Source: Flavivirga spongiicola
Lineage (GTDB): Bacteria > Bacteroidota > Bacteroidia > Flavobacteriales > Flavobacteriaceae
Length of the DNA: 64,000 nucleotides
Direction of reading: 5' to 3'
Assembly (NCBI RefSeq): GCF_030540825.1
Contig: NZ_JAUOEO010000001.1
Span: 3,485,001-3,549,000, forward strand
Of the stretch, positions 53,319 to 62,017 are shown piece by piece. The stretch's first letter is position 1, and each line of letters starts with the position of its first letter. The translations under genes were made by a program, and so were the position numbers. The notes beneath the pieces are model-generated. The model made no database searches. It was given only the letters and a program-made list of their open reading frames with translations, and was not told where the DNA came from.

Positions 53319-55574
53319 CTACTCTAAAGTAAAAGTGTGCTCAAAATCAAACTCTGAAGAGCCTTTAATAGCTATTTCAAATTCACCTGGTTCAACGGTA
53401 AATATCTCATTATTATAATACTTTAGATCTTCAGCAGTTAAATTAAAACTCAGGGTCTGACTTTCCCCTTTTTTAAGAAAAACTTTTTTGAAGCCTTTAA
53501 GTTCTTTCACCGGTCGTGTAATGCTACCGACTTTATCATGCACATACAACTGTACCACTTCGTATCCATCATAATCACCAGTATTTGTAATAGAAATTGA
53601 CGCTGTTAACGTATCTGAAAACCCCATAGTGGTTGTCGATAATTTAAAATCAGAATAGTCATAATTAGTATAACTCAAACCGTGTCCAAAAGAGAATAAA
53701 GGTGTGTTTTGTATATCAATATAATTGGATTTATAATCCTCCTTTGGATTATTAGGTGGAATAGGACGTCCCGTATTTTTCATGTTGTAATAAATAGGTA
53801 CTTGCCCTAAAGTCCTTGGAAAGGTAACTGGTAACTTTCCTGAGGGGTTATAGCTACCAAAAAGGACATCAGCAACTCCATGCCCTCCACTGGTGCCTGG
53901 AAACCAGGTTTCTAAAATAGCATCCGCTAGTGTAACTTCTTCAGATAAATCTAACGGGCGACCGTTCATTAAAATCAAAACAATTTTTTTGTTAGGTACC
54001 GCTTTTCTTATTGCTTTTATCAAATCTGTTTGGCGTCCGGGTAGTTTAATATTGGTTCTACTAGCTGCTTCACCACTCATATCGTAATCTTCTCCAACGA
54101 CCATAAGTACTTTATCTGCATGTCTAGCAGCTTTAATGGCGGACTGAAACCCGCTATCATCATCACCTTCAATCTCACAACCTTTAGCGTAAATAACTTT
54201 TGCCTTGTTTAAGTACTCCTGAACACCTTGATATACACTTATGGCTTTTCCTTTTCTATCTCCTGCTGCTGCCCAATTACCAATAATATTTTCTTTGTCT
54301 TTTACTAATGGCCCTATCAATGCAATGGTTTGATTTTTATCTAACGGAAGTGCCTTGTCGTCATTTTTTAATAATACAGAAGACATAGCTGCAGACTTTC
54401 GTGCTGCTTCTAAAAATTCTGGTTTGTAAATCACTTCCTTTTCGCGTTGCTCATTGCAGTACCTATAAGGATCATCAAATAATCCTAATTTGTATTTGGT
54501 TAAGAGAATTCGTCGACATGCATCATCGATAAGCGCTATATCTACTTTACCTTCATTCACTAATGCTTCTAGATATAAACGATTCGCATCACTCATCATA
54601 TCCATATCAATTCCTGCATCGATGGCTAATTTGGTTGCTTCCTTTTCGTCTTTGGCAAATCCATGGGGTACCAATTCATTAATAGCTGTATAATCTGTTA
54701 CGACAAAGCCATTGAAGTCCCATTCGTCTCTCAAAATATCTCTAAAAATGAATTTATTACCTGTTGCAGGGACACCATTAAGCTCATTAAAAGCGGTCAT
54801 AAAAGTTTCAACACCAACATCTACTGCAGCTTCAAAAGGAGGGAGGTACACATTTCTTAATTCATCTTCTCCCATATTTACAGTGTGATAATCGCGTCCT
54901 GCCTGAGCGGCACCATAGCCTACGAAGTGTTTTGCACATGCTAGAATAGTATTGTGCTTTGATAAATCGTCTCCTTGAAAACCTTTTACATAAGCTTTTG
55001 CAATTTCGCTTCCTAAATAGACATCTTCACCTGCACCTTCAGAAATACGACCCCAACGCGGATCTCTTCCTATATCAACCATTGGCGCAAATGTCCAATG
55101 TATACCTTCAGCTGATGCTTCCTCTGCTGCAATACGGGATCCTTTTTCAATATCTTCTAAATCCCAACTTGCTGCCAATCCTAAATTAATTGGAAAAATG
55201 GTTCTAAATCCATGAATCACATCGTACCCAAATAACAATGGAATACCCAAACGGGTTTCTTCAACTGCCATTTTTTGCAAATCTCTTGTGCCTTTTACGG
55301 AATATACATTGAGCATGGCACCTACATTTCCCTCTTTGATATATTTTTTGTTATTTGAACTTACCGTTGGCCCTGTAACCGTCCAGCCACCACTATACAT
55401 TATAGTTTGACCAATTTTTTCCCTTAGAGTCATTAAGCCCATTAACGAATCTACTTTCACATCATAAGGCGTAGGTTCTGATAATTTAGTTGGATTTTTT
55501 TCTGTATTCGAATGACAGCTAAAAACAATGATAATTATTAAAAAAATGCTGAATTTGGTTAGTGTTTTACTCAT
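53319..55574 (-). CDS. GH3 beta-glucosidase, BglX-like
   Basis: The 751-residue lipoprotein (VFSC, Cys20) has the GH3 TIM barrel (about 35-380) with GIPLLFGYDVIHGFRT, RDPRWGRISEGAGEDVYLG, ACAKHFVGYG and the nucleophile Asp294 in FVVTDYTAI. The alpha/beta sandwich follows (about 400-600; VVGEDYDMSGEAASR). A fibronectin-III-like domain ends it. Length is normal. Next to two GH144-type genes, it probably hydrolyses beta-glucan oligomers, for example sophoro-oligosaccharides, in the periplasm. It is the last gene of the susC-led block. Confidence 0.93.
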   Translation of the reverse strand: MSKTLTKFSIFLIIIIVFSCHSNTEKNPTKLSEPTPYDVKVDSLMGLMTLREKIGQTIMYSGGWTVTGPTVSSNNKKYIKEGNVGAMLNVYSVKGTRDLQKMAVEETRLGIPLLFGYDVIHGFRTIFPINLGLAASWDLEDIEKGSRIAAEEASAEGIHWTFAPMVDIGRDPRWGRISEGAGEDVYLGSEIAKAYVKGFQGDDLSKHNTILACAKHFVGYGAAQAGRDYHTVNMGEDELRNVYLPPFEAAVDVGVETFMTAFNELNGVPATGNKFIFRDILRDEWDFNGFVVTDYTAINELVPHGFAKDEKEATKLAIDAGIDMDMMSDANRLYLEALVNEGKVDIALIDDACRRILLTKYKLGLFDDPYRYCNEQREKEVIYKPEFLEAARKSAAMSSVLLKNDDKALPLDKNQTIALIGPLVKDKENIIGNWAAAGDRKGKAISVYQGVQEYLNKAKVIYAKGCEIEGDDDSGFQSAIKAARHADKVLMVVGEDYDMSGEAASRTNIKLPGRQTDLIKAIRKAVPNKKIVLILMNGRPLDLSEEVTLADAILETWFPGTSGGHGVADVLFGSYNPSGKLPVTFPRTLGQVPIYYNMKNTGRPIPPNNPKEDYKSNYIDIQNTPLFSFGHGLSYTNYDYSDFKLSTTTMGFSDTLTASISITNTGDYDGYEVVQLYVHDKVGSITRPVKELKGFKKVFLKKGESQTLSFNLTAEDLKYYNNEIFTVEPGEFEIAIKGSSEFDFEHTFTLE

Positions 55575-55580
55575 CTTTTG

Positions 55581-56378
55581 TTACTTTTTATTAGAAAATA
55601 GCCAGGATAAAAGCTCAGGTTCTGCAAATGCAGAATCCCAACTATTGTGATTGTCTTTGGCATATAGTGTGAAATTGGGTTTACCACCATGTTCTAAAAT
55701 ACCATCAACCATTTTAACTGATGATTGGGGGTTAACAACATGATCATTGGCTCCGTGAAATACCCAAAATGGGGTGGTTTGGGCATATACTTTTGTTGCT
55801 TTAGGGTTTCCTGCACCACAAATAGAAAAAGCGGCAGCAAATAACCCTGGCTTACGGTAAACAATTTCAAAAGTACCCATCCCCCCCATAGATAAACCGC
55901 CGACATAGATTTGTTGTTTGTTCACATAATGTTTTGAAACCATGTCGTCCATTAACTGCATAACCAATTCCATAGGTTTTGTTGGTTGAATATTTAACGG
56001 AAACTCAATTTTTATGGGTTTTGAAGTTCTATCTACCTCAGCACTTGCCCAAAAGGAATTTCGAGGACATTGCGGAAAAATGACGATGGCAGGAAAATCA
56101 TCTCGATTTTCTTTAGAGGCAAACAATTTACTACCATGAACCAATTGTGCTTTGTTGTCATCACCACGTTCTCCTGCGCCGTGAAGAAATAACACCATAG
56201 GATATTGTTTTGCTTCATCGAAGTTTTTAGGTAGCATCATGCGGTACTTCAACGTATCAGCATTATTTATAAATAGCTTAGAATTATATAATTCTTTATG
56301 CTGAGCAAAAGATATGCTAACATAAAAAGCAAGTAATAATCCTGTAATTAATTTTATATAATTTTTACAAATAGCCAT
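55581..56378 (-). CDS. Alpha/beta hydrolase, PHB-depolymerase/prolyl-oligopeptidase-like esterase
   Basis: This 265-residue exported protein (SFAQ cleavage near residue 26) has the oxyanion segment FLHGAGERGDDN, nucleophile motif GLSMGG with Ser163, and WVFHGANDHVVNPQSS with the acid residue. NHNSWDSAF carries the His. Such small esterases are frequent in glycan loci and often sit beside GH3. Natural substrate is unknown; glycan deacylation is the simplest guess. The gap to GH3 is 6 bp. Confidence 0.82.
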   Translation of the reverse strand: MAICKNYIKLITGLLLAFYVSISFAQHKELYNSKLFINNADTLKYRMMLPKNFDEAKQYPMVLFLHGAGERGDDNKAQLVHGSKLFASKENRDDFPAIVIFPQCPRNSFWASAEVDRTSKPIKIEFPLNIQPTKPMELVMQLMDDMVSKHYVNKQQIYVGGLSMGGMGTFEIVYRKPGLFAAAFSICGAGNPKATKVYAQTTPFWVFHGANDHVVNPQSSVKMVDGILEHGGKPNFTLYAKDNHNSWDSAFAEPELLSWLFSNKK

Positions 56379-56387
56379 ATCCTTGAA

Positions 56388-57380
56388 TTAAATATTAACG
56401 TTTTCAAAAATGAATTCATGCTCAGGTTCTTTTTTATAAGCATCTAACCATGGGGAATATGTTTTTACAGAAATGATTTTTGCTTTTTTATCTACTTTAA
56501 TGATTCGCAAATAACCCGAATCCCCTTTTTCAACGCCTTTTACATTTTTTTGATAGTTGGCAAGCATTTGATAAACATTATTTCCATGACTGTTTTTAGA
56601 AACCAATGTACCAACACCAGAACCCAAAACATGTCCAGAAAATACCATGATTGTGTTTTTATTTGGATTTATTAATTTATTCCAAAGTTGACCGCCATCA
56701 TTTACAGCATTTTTGCCTGTCTCTTTTCCAACACCATATTTTTGTGGTAAGTACCAATCTTCACCATCAAGCAATGTATTGTCGTTATACATGTAAGCAT
56801 GCGTATTTATAATTATTTTGTGGTTGGGATGCTTTTCAATTAGATTATTTGCCCATTCGATTGTTTTGTTTTGAGGTCCAAACTCTAATGAAAAAATCAA
56901 CCATTTTTCTCCTATAATGCTATACTCCGCACATGAATTATCTATAGTGTTTTCTGGAAATGTGGCTATTGTTTTAGAGTGTTGAACATATTCTTTTACA
57001 GGAAAAAAAGTATTTGCGAATACTGTATTTCTTGTATCAGCAAATTTGCCTGGTCCGCTTCCCATATCATGATTACCAAGCGCTATATTGTAAGGTGTTT
57101 TTCCATTTAAAAGAGAAAAACCCGCTTCTGCAATTGCCCATTCTTTTTCAGAGTTGTTTTGAGTAACATCTCCTACATGCAAGACAAAAGAAAATCTGTC
57201 ATTTTGATTTGCAATCCATTCCATTTGTTTCATGTAAACTTTAGGGAATTCTTCAACATAGGTTTGTGTATCAGGAAGTACGACGAACTCAAAACTGTTT
57301 TGTGTGCATGAAGAGATATTTAGCACACAACCAATTGCTAGTATTAAGTTTAATATATATGTTTTTTTTAACTTCATCAT
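56388..57380 (-). CDS. Calcineurin-like metallophosphoesterase lipoprotein
   Basis: The 330-residue lipoprotein (ISSC, Cys25) shows the metal-binding order VLPDTQTYVE, HVGDVTQNNSEKEW, ALGNHDMGSGPG, INTHAYMYN and FSGHVLGSG. DTQTY at the first site is typical of a secreted phosphodiesterase-like branch. It is inside the glucan-type operon with gaps of 9 and 3 bp, so it is co-expressed with GH3 and the GH144 genes. A role in removing glycerophosphate or similar phosphate groups from the glycan would fit but is not shown. Confidence 0.8.
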   Translation of the reverse strand: MMKLKKTYILNLILAIGCVLNISSCTQNSFEFVVLPDTQTYVEEFPKVYMKQMEWIANQNDRFSFVLHVGDVTQNNSEKEWAIAEAGFSLLNGKTPYNIALGNHDMGSGPGKFADTRNTVFANTFFPVKEYVQHSKTIATFPENTIDNSCAEYSIIGEKWLIFSLEFGPQNKTIEWANNLIEKHPNHKIIINTHAYMYNDNTLLDGEDWYLPQKYGVGKETGKNAVNDGGQLWNKLINPNKNTIMVFSGHVLGSGVGTLVSKNSHGNNVYQMLANYQKNVKGVEKGDSGYLRIIKVDKKAKIISVKTYSPWLDAYKKEPEHEFIFENVNI

Positions 57381-57383
57381 ATA

Positions 57384-58757
57384 TTAGTAGTTGAACCCTA
57401 GTTTATCCAACCCTTTTTTTATATCCTCATTTTCCATAAATAAATTCCATAGTAAACCTGTTCTATGGTTTTCAATCATCACTATTTGAGGGCCTTGATC
57501 TATAGCTAAATAGGCTTCTGCAACCCAAAAATTATGATGAGGGCTAAACGCATCGTAAAACCCAGCAGGACCTAATAATTTCTCTTTATTTTGATACATA
57601 TAATGCATTACTTTTAGAGATTCATTAGGTGTATAAGGTATAGAGCTTATTGCAGCCGTTGGAGATACAACGCCTTTATCGTTTGATGGACTATGAGCCG
57701 AATATCCAATAGAGCCATCGGCATTTCTTGAATAACTAGCTGTTAACCCCCAACAGTCCTCACCATAATCAATATAATTTTGGGGGTTAATAATGCAATA
57801 TTGACGATTGATTTTTGTATGATTAACAGCTAGATTCCAATAATTTCCATATTGATCGGTTAAGTTTTTAGGGTTTAATCCTAGAAAGGAATAATGGCTA
57901 AAAAACAGAGGTCCTCCTAAGTTTGAACCGCCAGCATGTTTTAAAACTAAAGGAAAACCATATTGTGAGCTAGAAGACACTATATTTCCACTGCCTGCCC
58001 AACCTTTTTCGTAAGTTGTTTTTGTAATGCTATAATCTGGTGAGGCAGCAGCCAAAATATATGTGATTAAAACTTCATTATATCCTGCGAGCTTTAAATT
58101 TATATCGAAACCATGATTAGGGCTCCAATGCCAATATAAAGTCTCTTGGTTTTGTGTGTACCAATTCCATTCAACACCTTTCCAAAGTTCATCAGCTTTT
58201 TCTGCCAGTGATTTTTCGGTATCGGTGCCATTTTTTAAATACTCTTTAACGCAAATTAATCCTTGAACCAAAAATGCGGTCTCCACTAAATCGCCACCAT
58301 CATCTTTAGTACTAAAGGGAATCGTATGGCCTGAATTACCATCAATCCAGTGGGACCATGCCCCATGAAAACGATCTGCATTTTCTAAAAAAGTCAAGAT
58401 TTTACTCAGTCTTGAGACGCCTTGTTCTCTAGTAATAAAACCGCGTTCAACAGCAACGATGATACTCATTAACCCAAAACCTGTTCCGCCAGATGTCACT
58501 ACATTTTGATTTAAAGTAGGATTATTTGGATGGTATCTTTCCTTCGCTGCTCCAGAATTGGTGTTAGCAAAATCCCAAAAATATTTAAAGGTTTCTTTTT
58601 GGGTTAAATCCATCATTTCTTCATCGCTAAGAGGTACAATAACTTCAGGCTCGTCATCTGAGCCTGGAATGTAAGGTTCTTGATACCCTGAACCATTATC
58701 TTTTGAGCATGAAAAAATTATAAAGCCAAGAAAGAGTATGTAAAATTGTCTTACCAT
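57384..58757 (-). CDS. GH144-type glucoamylase-like lipoprotein (copy 1)
   Basis: The 457-residue lipoprotein (FSC, Cys17) belongs to the bacterial glycoamylase domain group that includes GH144 endo-beta-1,2-glucanases. Blocks are KETFKYFWDFANTNSGAAKE, VVTSGGTGFGLMSIIVAVER and FHGAWSHWIDGNSGH. DDGGDLVETAFLVQGLI, WNWYTQNQETLYWHWSP and the final IDQGPQIVMIENHRTGLLW follow. It is a close paralogue of the upstream gene, so the pair is an old tandem duplication. It probably cuts a beta-glucan at the surface or in the periplasm. Substrate is inferred from family. Confidence 0.85.
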   Translation of the reverse strand: MVRQFYILFLGFIIFSCSKDNGSGYQEPYIPGSDDEPEVIVPLSDEEMMDLTQKETFKYFWDFANTNSGAAKERYHPNNPTLNQNVVTSGGTGFGLMSIIVAVERGFITREQGVSRLSKILTFLENADRFHGAWSHWIDGNSGHTIPFSTKDDGGDLVETAFLVQGLICVKEYLKNGTDTEKSLAEKADELWKGVEWNWYTQNQETLYWHWSPNHGFDINLKLAGYNEVLITYILAAASPDYSITKTTYEKGWAGSGNIVSSSSQYGFPLVLKHAGGSNLGGPLFFSHYSFLGLNPKNLTDQYGNYWNLAVNHTKINRQYCIINPQNYIDYGEDCWGLTASYSRNADGSIGYSAHSPSNDKGVVSPTAAISSIPYTPNESLKVMHYMYQNKEKLLGPAGFYDAFSPHHNFWVAEAYLAIDQGPQIVMIENHRTGLLWNLFMENEDIKKGLDKLGFNY

Positions 58758-58761
58758 TTAA

Positions 58762-60135
58762 TTATTTTTTTAAATACTTAAAACCTAATTTGTCTAGTCC
58801 AGTTTGAACATCTTTATTTGCCATAAACAATTTCCACAGCATTCCAGAGCGATAATTTTCAATCATTAAAGGAATAGGCCCTTGGTCTATTGCTAAATAA
58901 CGTGGTAAATACCAGTTATCTTGAAAACTAAAAGCATCGTAAGGGCCATATTCCCCTATTAATGAATCATGATTTTTATATAGTTTCTTTAACATTTTCA
59001 TACTTTCCTTAGGTGTATAAGGAAATGAAGCTAGTGCAGCGGTTGGTGCTATGACACCTATATCTTTATCTGGTCTATGGCCTTTGTACCCTTTTATAGA
59101 ATAACTAGATGTTAAACCCCAAATGCTATCACCATAACCTTCATGATTTTTTGGGTTTTCTACAGCGTGCTTATGGTGAATTTTAGCTTGATTTTGAACT
59201 AATTTCCAATAATCTGCATACTTATCTGATAAACTATTTGGATTTAAACCAACATAAGAATAGTGACCCCAAAACATAGGGCCTATAGGTGATTTATCAT
59301 GTTCATAATAGTCAAGAATGACATCTTCATCATAATATTTTTCAGAAGAAACAATAGCACCATTTCTTGCCCACCCTTTATGATAAACTGAAGCATTAAT
59401 TGGATGCGTTGGTGATGCAGCTGCTAAAACATACATAATTAAACATTCGTTATAACCACCAACAGGAAAATTCATGTCCCATCCATATTCTGGAGACCAA
59501 TGCCAGTATAATACGTCTTCGCCATTTTTTGTATACCAATCCCATTCTACTTCTCTCCAAAGTTTGTCTATTTTATCAACAAGTGCTTGCTCTTTATCAT
59601 TACCATCTTTAAAATATTCGGCTACGGTTAACAAGCCTTGAACTAAAAATGCAGTTTCGACCAAATCTCCTCCATTATCTTTTTTGCTAAAGGGCATCAT
59701 CTTACCCGTTTCACCGTTAAGCCAATGTGGCCATACGCCATGATATCTATCCGCTTTTTCAAGGAAATCTACTATTTTAACAAATCGAGAAAACGCCTGA
59801 TTTTTAGTAATAAAACCCCTTTTCACACCAACCAAAATAGCCATTAAGCCAAAACCACTTCCTCCTGTCGTAACGGTGTGTTTAGGTGATGTCGGATAAA
59901 TATCATCCATATGCAAACGCTCGCGCGCAAGACCAGAAGTAGGCTCTGCGCCTTCCCAAAAATAATTGAAAGTTTGTTTTTGGATTGAATCCAACAAAAC
60001 CTCATCATCTGGTAATACATTGTTACTTACTAATTCATTATTTATTGCAACATCCTTATTGTTTTTACAACTAAAGCTGAAAAACATTATTAGTAGTAAT
60101 AATAAAAATGATTTATTTTTTTGAAAAAACTTCAT
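58762..60135 (-). CDS. GH144-type glucoamylase-like lipoprotein (copy 2)
   Basis: The 457-residue lipoprotein (FSC, Cys23) shares the architecture of copy 1 just downstream (4 bp gap): KQTFNYFWEGAEPTSGLARE, VTTGGSGFGLMAILVGVKRG, YHGVWPHWLNGETGKMMPFS and DNGGDLVETAFLVQGLL, ending with AIDQGPIPLMIENYRSGMLW. The two differ mainly in loop regions, which may mean endo versus exo action or different chain lengths. A 16-bp hairpin separates this gene from the LamG lipoprotein gene upstream. Confidence 0.85.
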   Translation of the reverse strand: MKFFQKNKSFLLLLLIMFFSFSCKNNKDVAINNELVSNNVLPDDEVLLDSIQKQTFNYFWEGAEPTSGLARERLHMDDIYPTSPKHTVTTGGSGFGLMAILVGVKRGFITKNQAFSRFVKIVDFLEKADRYHGVWPHWLNGETGKMMPFSKKDNGGDLVETAFLVQGLLTVAEYFKDGNDKEQALVDKIDKLWREVEWDWYTKNGEDVLYWHWSPEYGWDMNFPVGGYNECLIMYVLAAASPTHPINASVYHKGWARNGAIVSSEKYYDEDVILDYYEHDKSPIGPMFWGHYSYVGLNPNSLSDKYADYWKLVQNQAKIHHKHAVENPKNHEGYGDSIWGLTSSYSIKGYKGHRPDKDIGVIAPTAALASFPYTPKESMKMLKKLYKNHDSLIGEYGPYDAFSFQDNWYLPRYLAIDQGPIPLMIENYRSGMLWKLFMANKDVQTGLDKLGFKYLKK

Positions 60136-60152
60136 AGAAATGCGCTAATTAA

Positions 60153-60187
60153 TTTCATCTGCATTTTCTAAGAAAATGCAGATGAAA
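60153..60187 (-). terminator. Strong hairpin between the LamG gene and GH144 genes
   Basis: TTTCATCTGCATTTTC (60153-60168) and GAAAATGCAGATGAAA (60172-60187) form a perfect 16-bp stem with a 3-nt loop. It lies after the LamG lipoprotein stop and 18 bp before the GH144 start on the - strand. There is no long U tract after it, so it may be an attenuator or mRNA-protecting hairpin rather than a full stop. Confidence 0.65.
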
Positions 60188-60225
60188 ATTCAACTAAATT
60201 AAAAAACTACTCAAATAAATATTTA

Positions 60226-61983
60226 CTAATCAGTCATTGCCATTATAGCTTGAATTTCAATTTGAGACAAAGCTTTACTATACAATGTCAATTCATCCAT
60301 ATAGCTTGAATCATAATTATGACCCCATCCTGTAAAACGAGGCGCTCCTGACATTATAGACATAATATCGCAACCTGTCCAATCTACACCTGCAAAATCA
60401 CCTTCTCTTACTACCTCTCCATCTATGTAAACAGACGCTTGAGACCCAGATATTGAAAAGGCAATATGCACCCATTCATTTGCTGACGGATCTATATCTG
60501 CTAGTGCACCTCCATCAAACCATGAATCTCCACCACCTGTACCAACATTCAATTTAATACGTTGCATTCCTGAAGCATCTTCCCTAAATAACCTAAACCC
60601 TGAAGTTCTGTTGTTTTGACTATCTGGGTTGTCTACATCCGGTGGACCTATAACAAATATTCCTGCTCGATTTGGGTCTGCATTAACTTTATACCAAAAA
60701 GCCGCACTAAATTCATCACCTAACAAACCTGTTGTTGGAAACGTTAAATACGAATCTACCGCTCCAGCATAAGCATCACTACCTGATTTTGACTCTCCTG
60801 CAAAACTAGGACTGCCTACTTCTGTAGCGTCGCTACCACTTACAAATTCAGTGTAATTACCATCAAAAGACATTTTTAAGATTTGACTACTTTGGGCAAT
60901 TAATCCTATAACATCACTTTGTGATATTGATTTGTTAAACAAGCGCAGTTCATCCATATAGCTTGAATCATAATTATGGCCCCATCCTGTAAAACGAGGT
61001 GCTCCTGACATTATAGACATAATATCACAACCTGTCCAATCTACACCTGCAAAATCACCTTCTCTTACTACCTCTCCATCTATGTAAACAGACGCTTGAG
61101 ACCCAGATATTGAAAAGGCAATATGCACCCATTCATTTGCTGACGGATCTATATCTGCTAGTGCACCTCCATCAAACCATGAATCTCCACCACCTGTACC
61201 AACATTCAATTTAATACGTTGCATTCCTGAAGCATCTTCCCTAAATAACCTAAACCCTGAAGTTCTGTTGTTTTGACTATCTGGGTTGTCTACATCCGGT
61301 GGACCTATAACAAATATTCCTGCTCGATTTGGGTCTGCATTAACTTTATACCAAAAAGCCGCACTAAATTCATCACCTAACAAACCTGTTGTTGGAAACG
61401 TTAAATACGAATCTACCGCTCCAGCATAAGCATCACTACCTGATTTTGACTCTCCTGCAAAACTAGGACTGCCTACTTCTGTAGCGTCGCTACCACTTAC
61501 AAATTCAGTGTAATTACCATCAAAGGGCATATAAAATATCTCTCCATCAAATAAGGGAATATATGGTGGTACATCTGCTTTTTCAAATAGTGTTGTTACT
61601 GTAACGACTACACCATTAGTATCGGTGGCAGTAATCACTAATGTATGACTACCAGTGGTTAGTCCATCATAGGTTAAATCATCAACATTAAATAGTGTAC
61701 TGTTTGGAAAATCACTAATATTTGCAATTTCAGAATCATCAATCTCTACAGTGATATTTGCTAATCCTAGATCATCTTCAACTTGAAACTCAATTGTGAT
61801 AGATGCAGTTGGTTCTGTTGATCGAATAACAGTAGAGCCACTTGCACTAGGAGTTAGAAGTGTAATTATAGGTCCATCATAAGGAAAATCACTAAATTCG
61901 AGGCGTTCTAAATCTTGACAACCAAAAAATAAAATGCCTATCAATAGAATACTTAAATATTTTAAATCTTTACTTTTCATCAT
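60226..61983 (-). CDS. Surface lipoprotein with two near-identical LamG domains
   Basis: The start is ATG 61983 (MMKSKDLKYLSILLIGILFF, lipobox FFGC, Cys22), giving 585 residues; the frame extends further upstream but only by reading through the end of susD. After the lipobox there is an Ig/cadherin-like segment (about 40-135; TASITIEFQVEDDLGLANIT). Two LamG/concanavalin-type domains follow (about 140-345 and 360-565), of nearly the same sequence: GLLGDEFSAAFWYKVNADPN, NEWVHIAFSISGSQASVYID, DSSYMDEL. It follows SusD, the usual position for a surface glycan-binding protein. The domain duplication is very recent. Confidence 0.85.
   Translation of the reverse strand: MMKSKDLKYLSILLIGILFFGCQDLERLEFSDFPYDGPIITLLTPSASGSTVIRSTEPTASITIEFQVEDDLGLANITVEIDDSEIANISDFPNSTLFNVDDLTYDGLTTGSHTLVITATDTNGVVVTVTTLFEKADVPPYIPLFDGEIFYMPFDGNYTEFVSGSDATEVGSPSFAGESKSGSDAYAGAVDSYLTFPTTGLLGDEFSAAFWYKVNADPNRAGIFVIGPPDVDNPDSQNNRTSGFRLFREDASGMQRIKLNVGTGGGDSWFDGGALADIDPSANEWVHIAFSISGSQASVYIDGEVVREGDFAGVDWTGCDIMSIMSGAPRFTGWGHNYDSSYMDELRLFNKSISQSDVIGLIAQSSQILKMSFDGNYTEFVSGSDATEVGSPSFAGESKSGSDAYAGAVDSYLTFPTTGLLGDEFSAAFWYKVNADPNRAGIFVIGPPDVDNPDSQNNRTSGFRLFREDASGMQRIKLNVGTGGGDSWFDGGALADIDPSANEWVHIAFSISGSQASVYIDGEVVREGDFAGVDWTGCDIMSIMSGAPRFTGWGHNYDSSYMDELTLYSKALSQIEIQAIMAMTD
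60292..60867 (-). repeat. LamG-encoding direct repeat, 3'-proximal copy
   Basis: This 576-bp segment repeats at 60949-61524 (offset 657 bp = 219 codons). I saw only three base differences between the copies, all near the left end: G/A, C/T and G/A at the gaccccat, ggcgct and atcgcaac positions. Confidence 0.93.
60949..61524 (-). repeat. LamG-encoding direct repeat, 5'-proximal copy
   Basis: This is the second copy of the 576-bp in-frame repeat. The 81-bp spacer between copies encodes the linker with FNKSISQSDVIGLIAQSSQI. Such near-identity points to a recent unequal exchange or replication slippage; an assembly artefact should also be considered. Confidence 0.93.
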
Positions 61984-62017
61984 TTTTATACTTATTTTAT
62001 TTTTTAATAACAACTGA

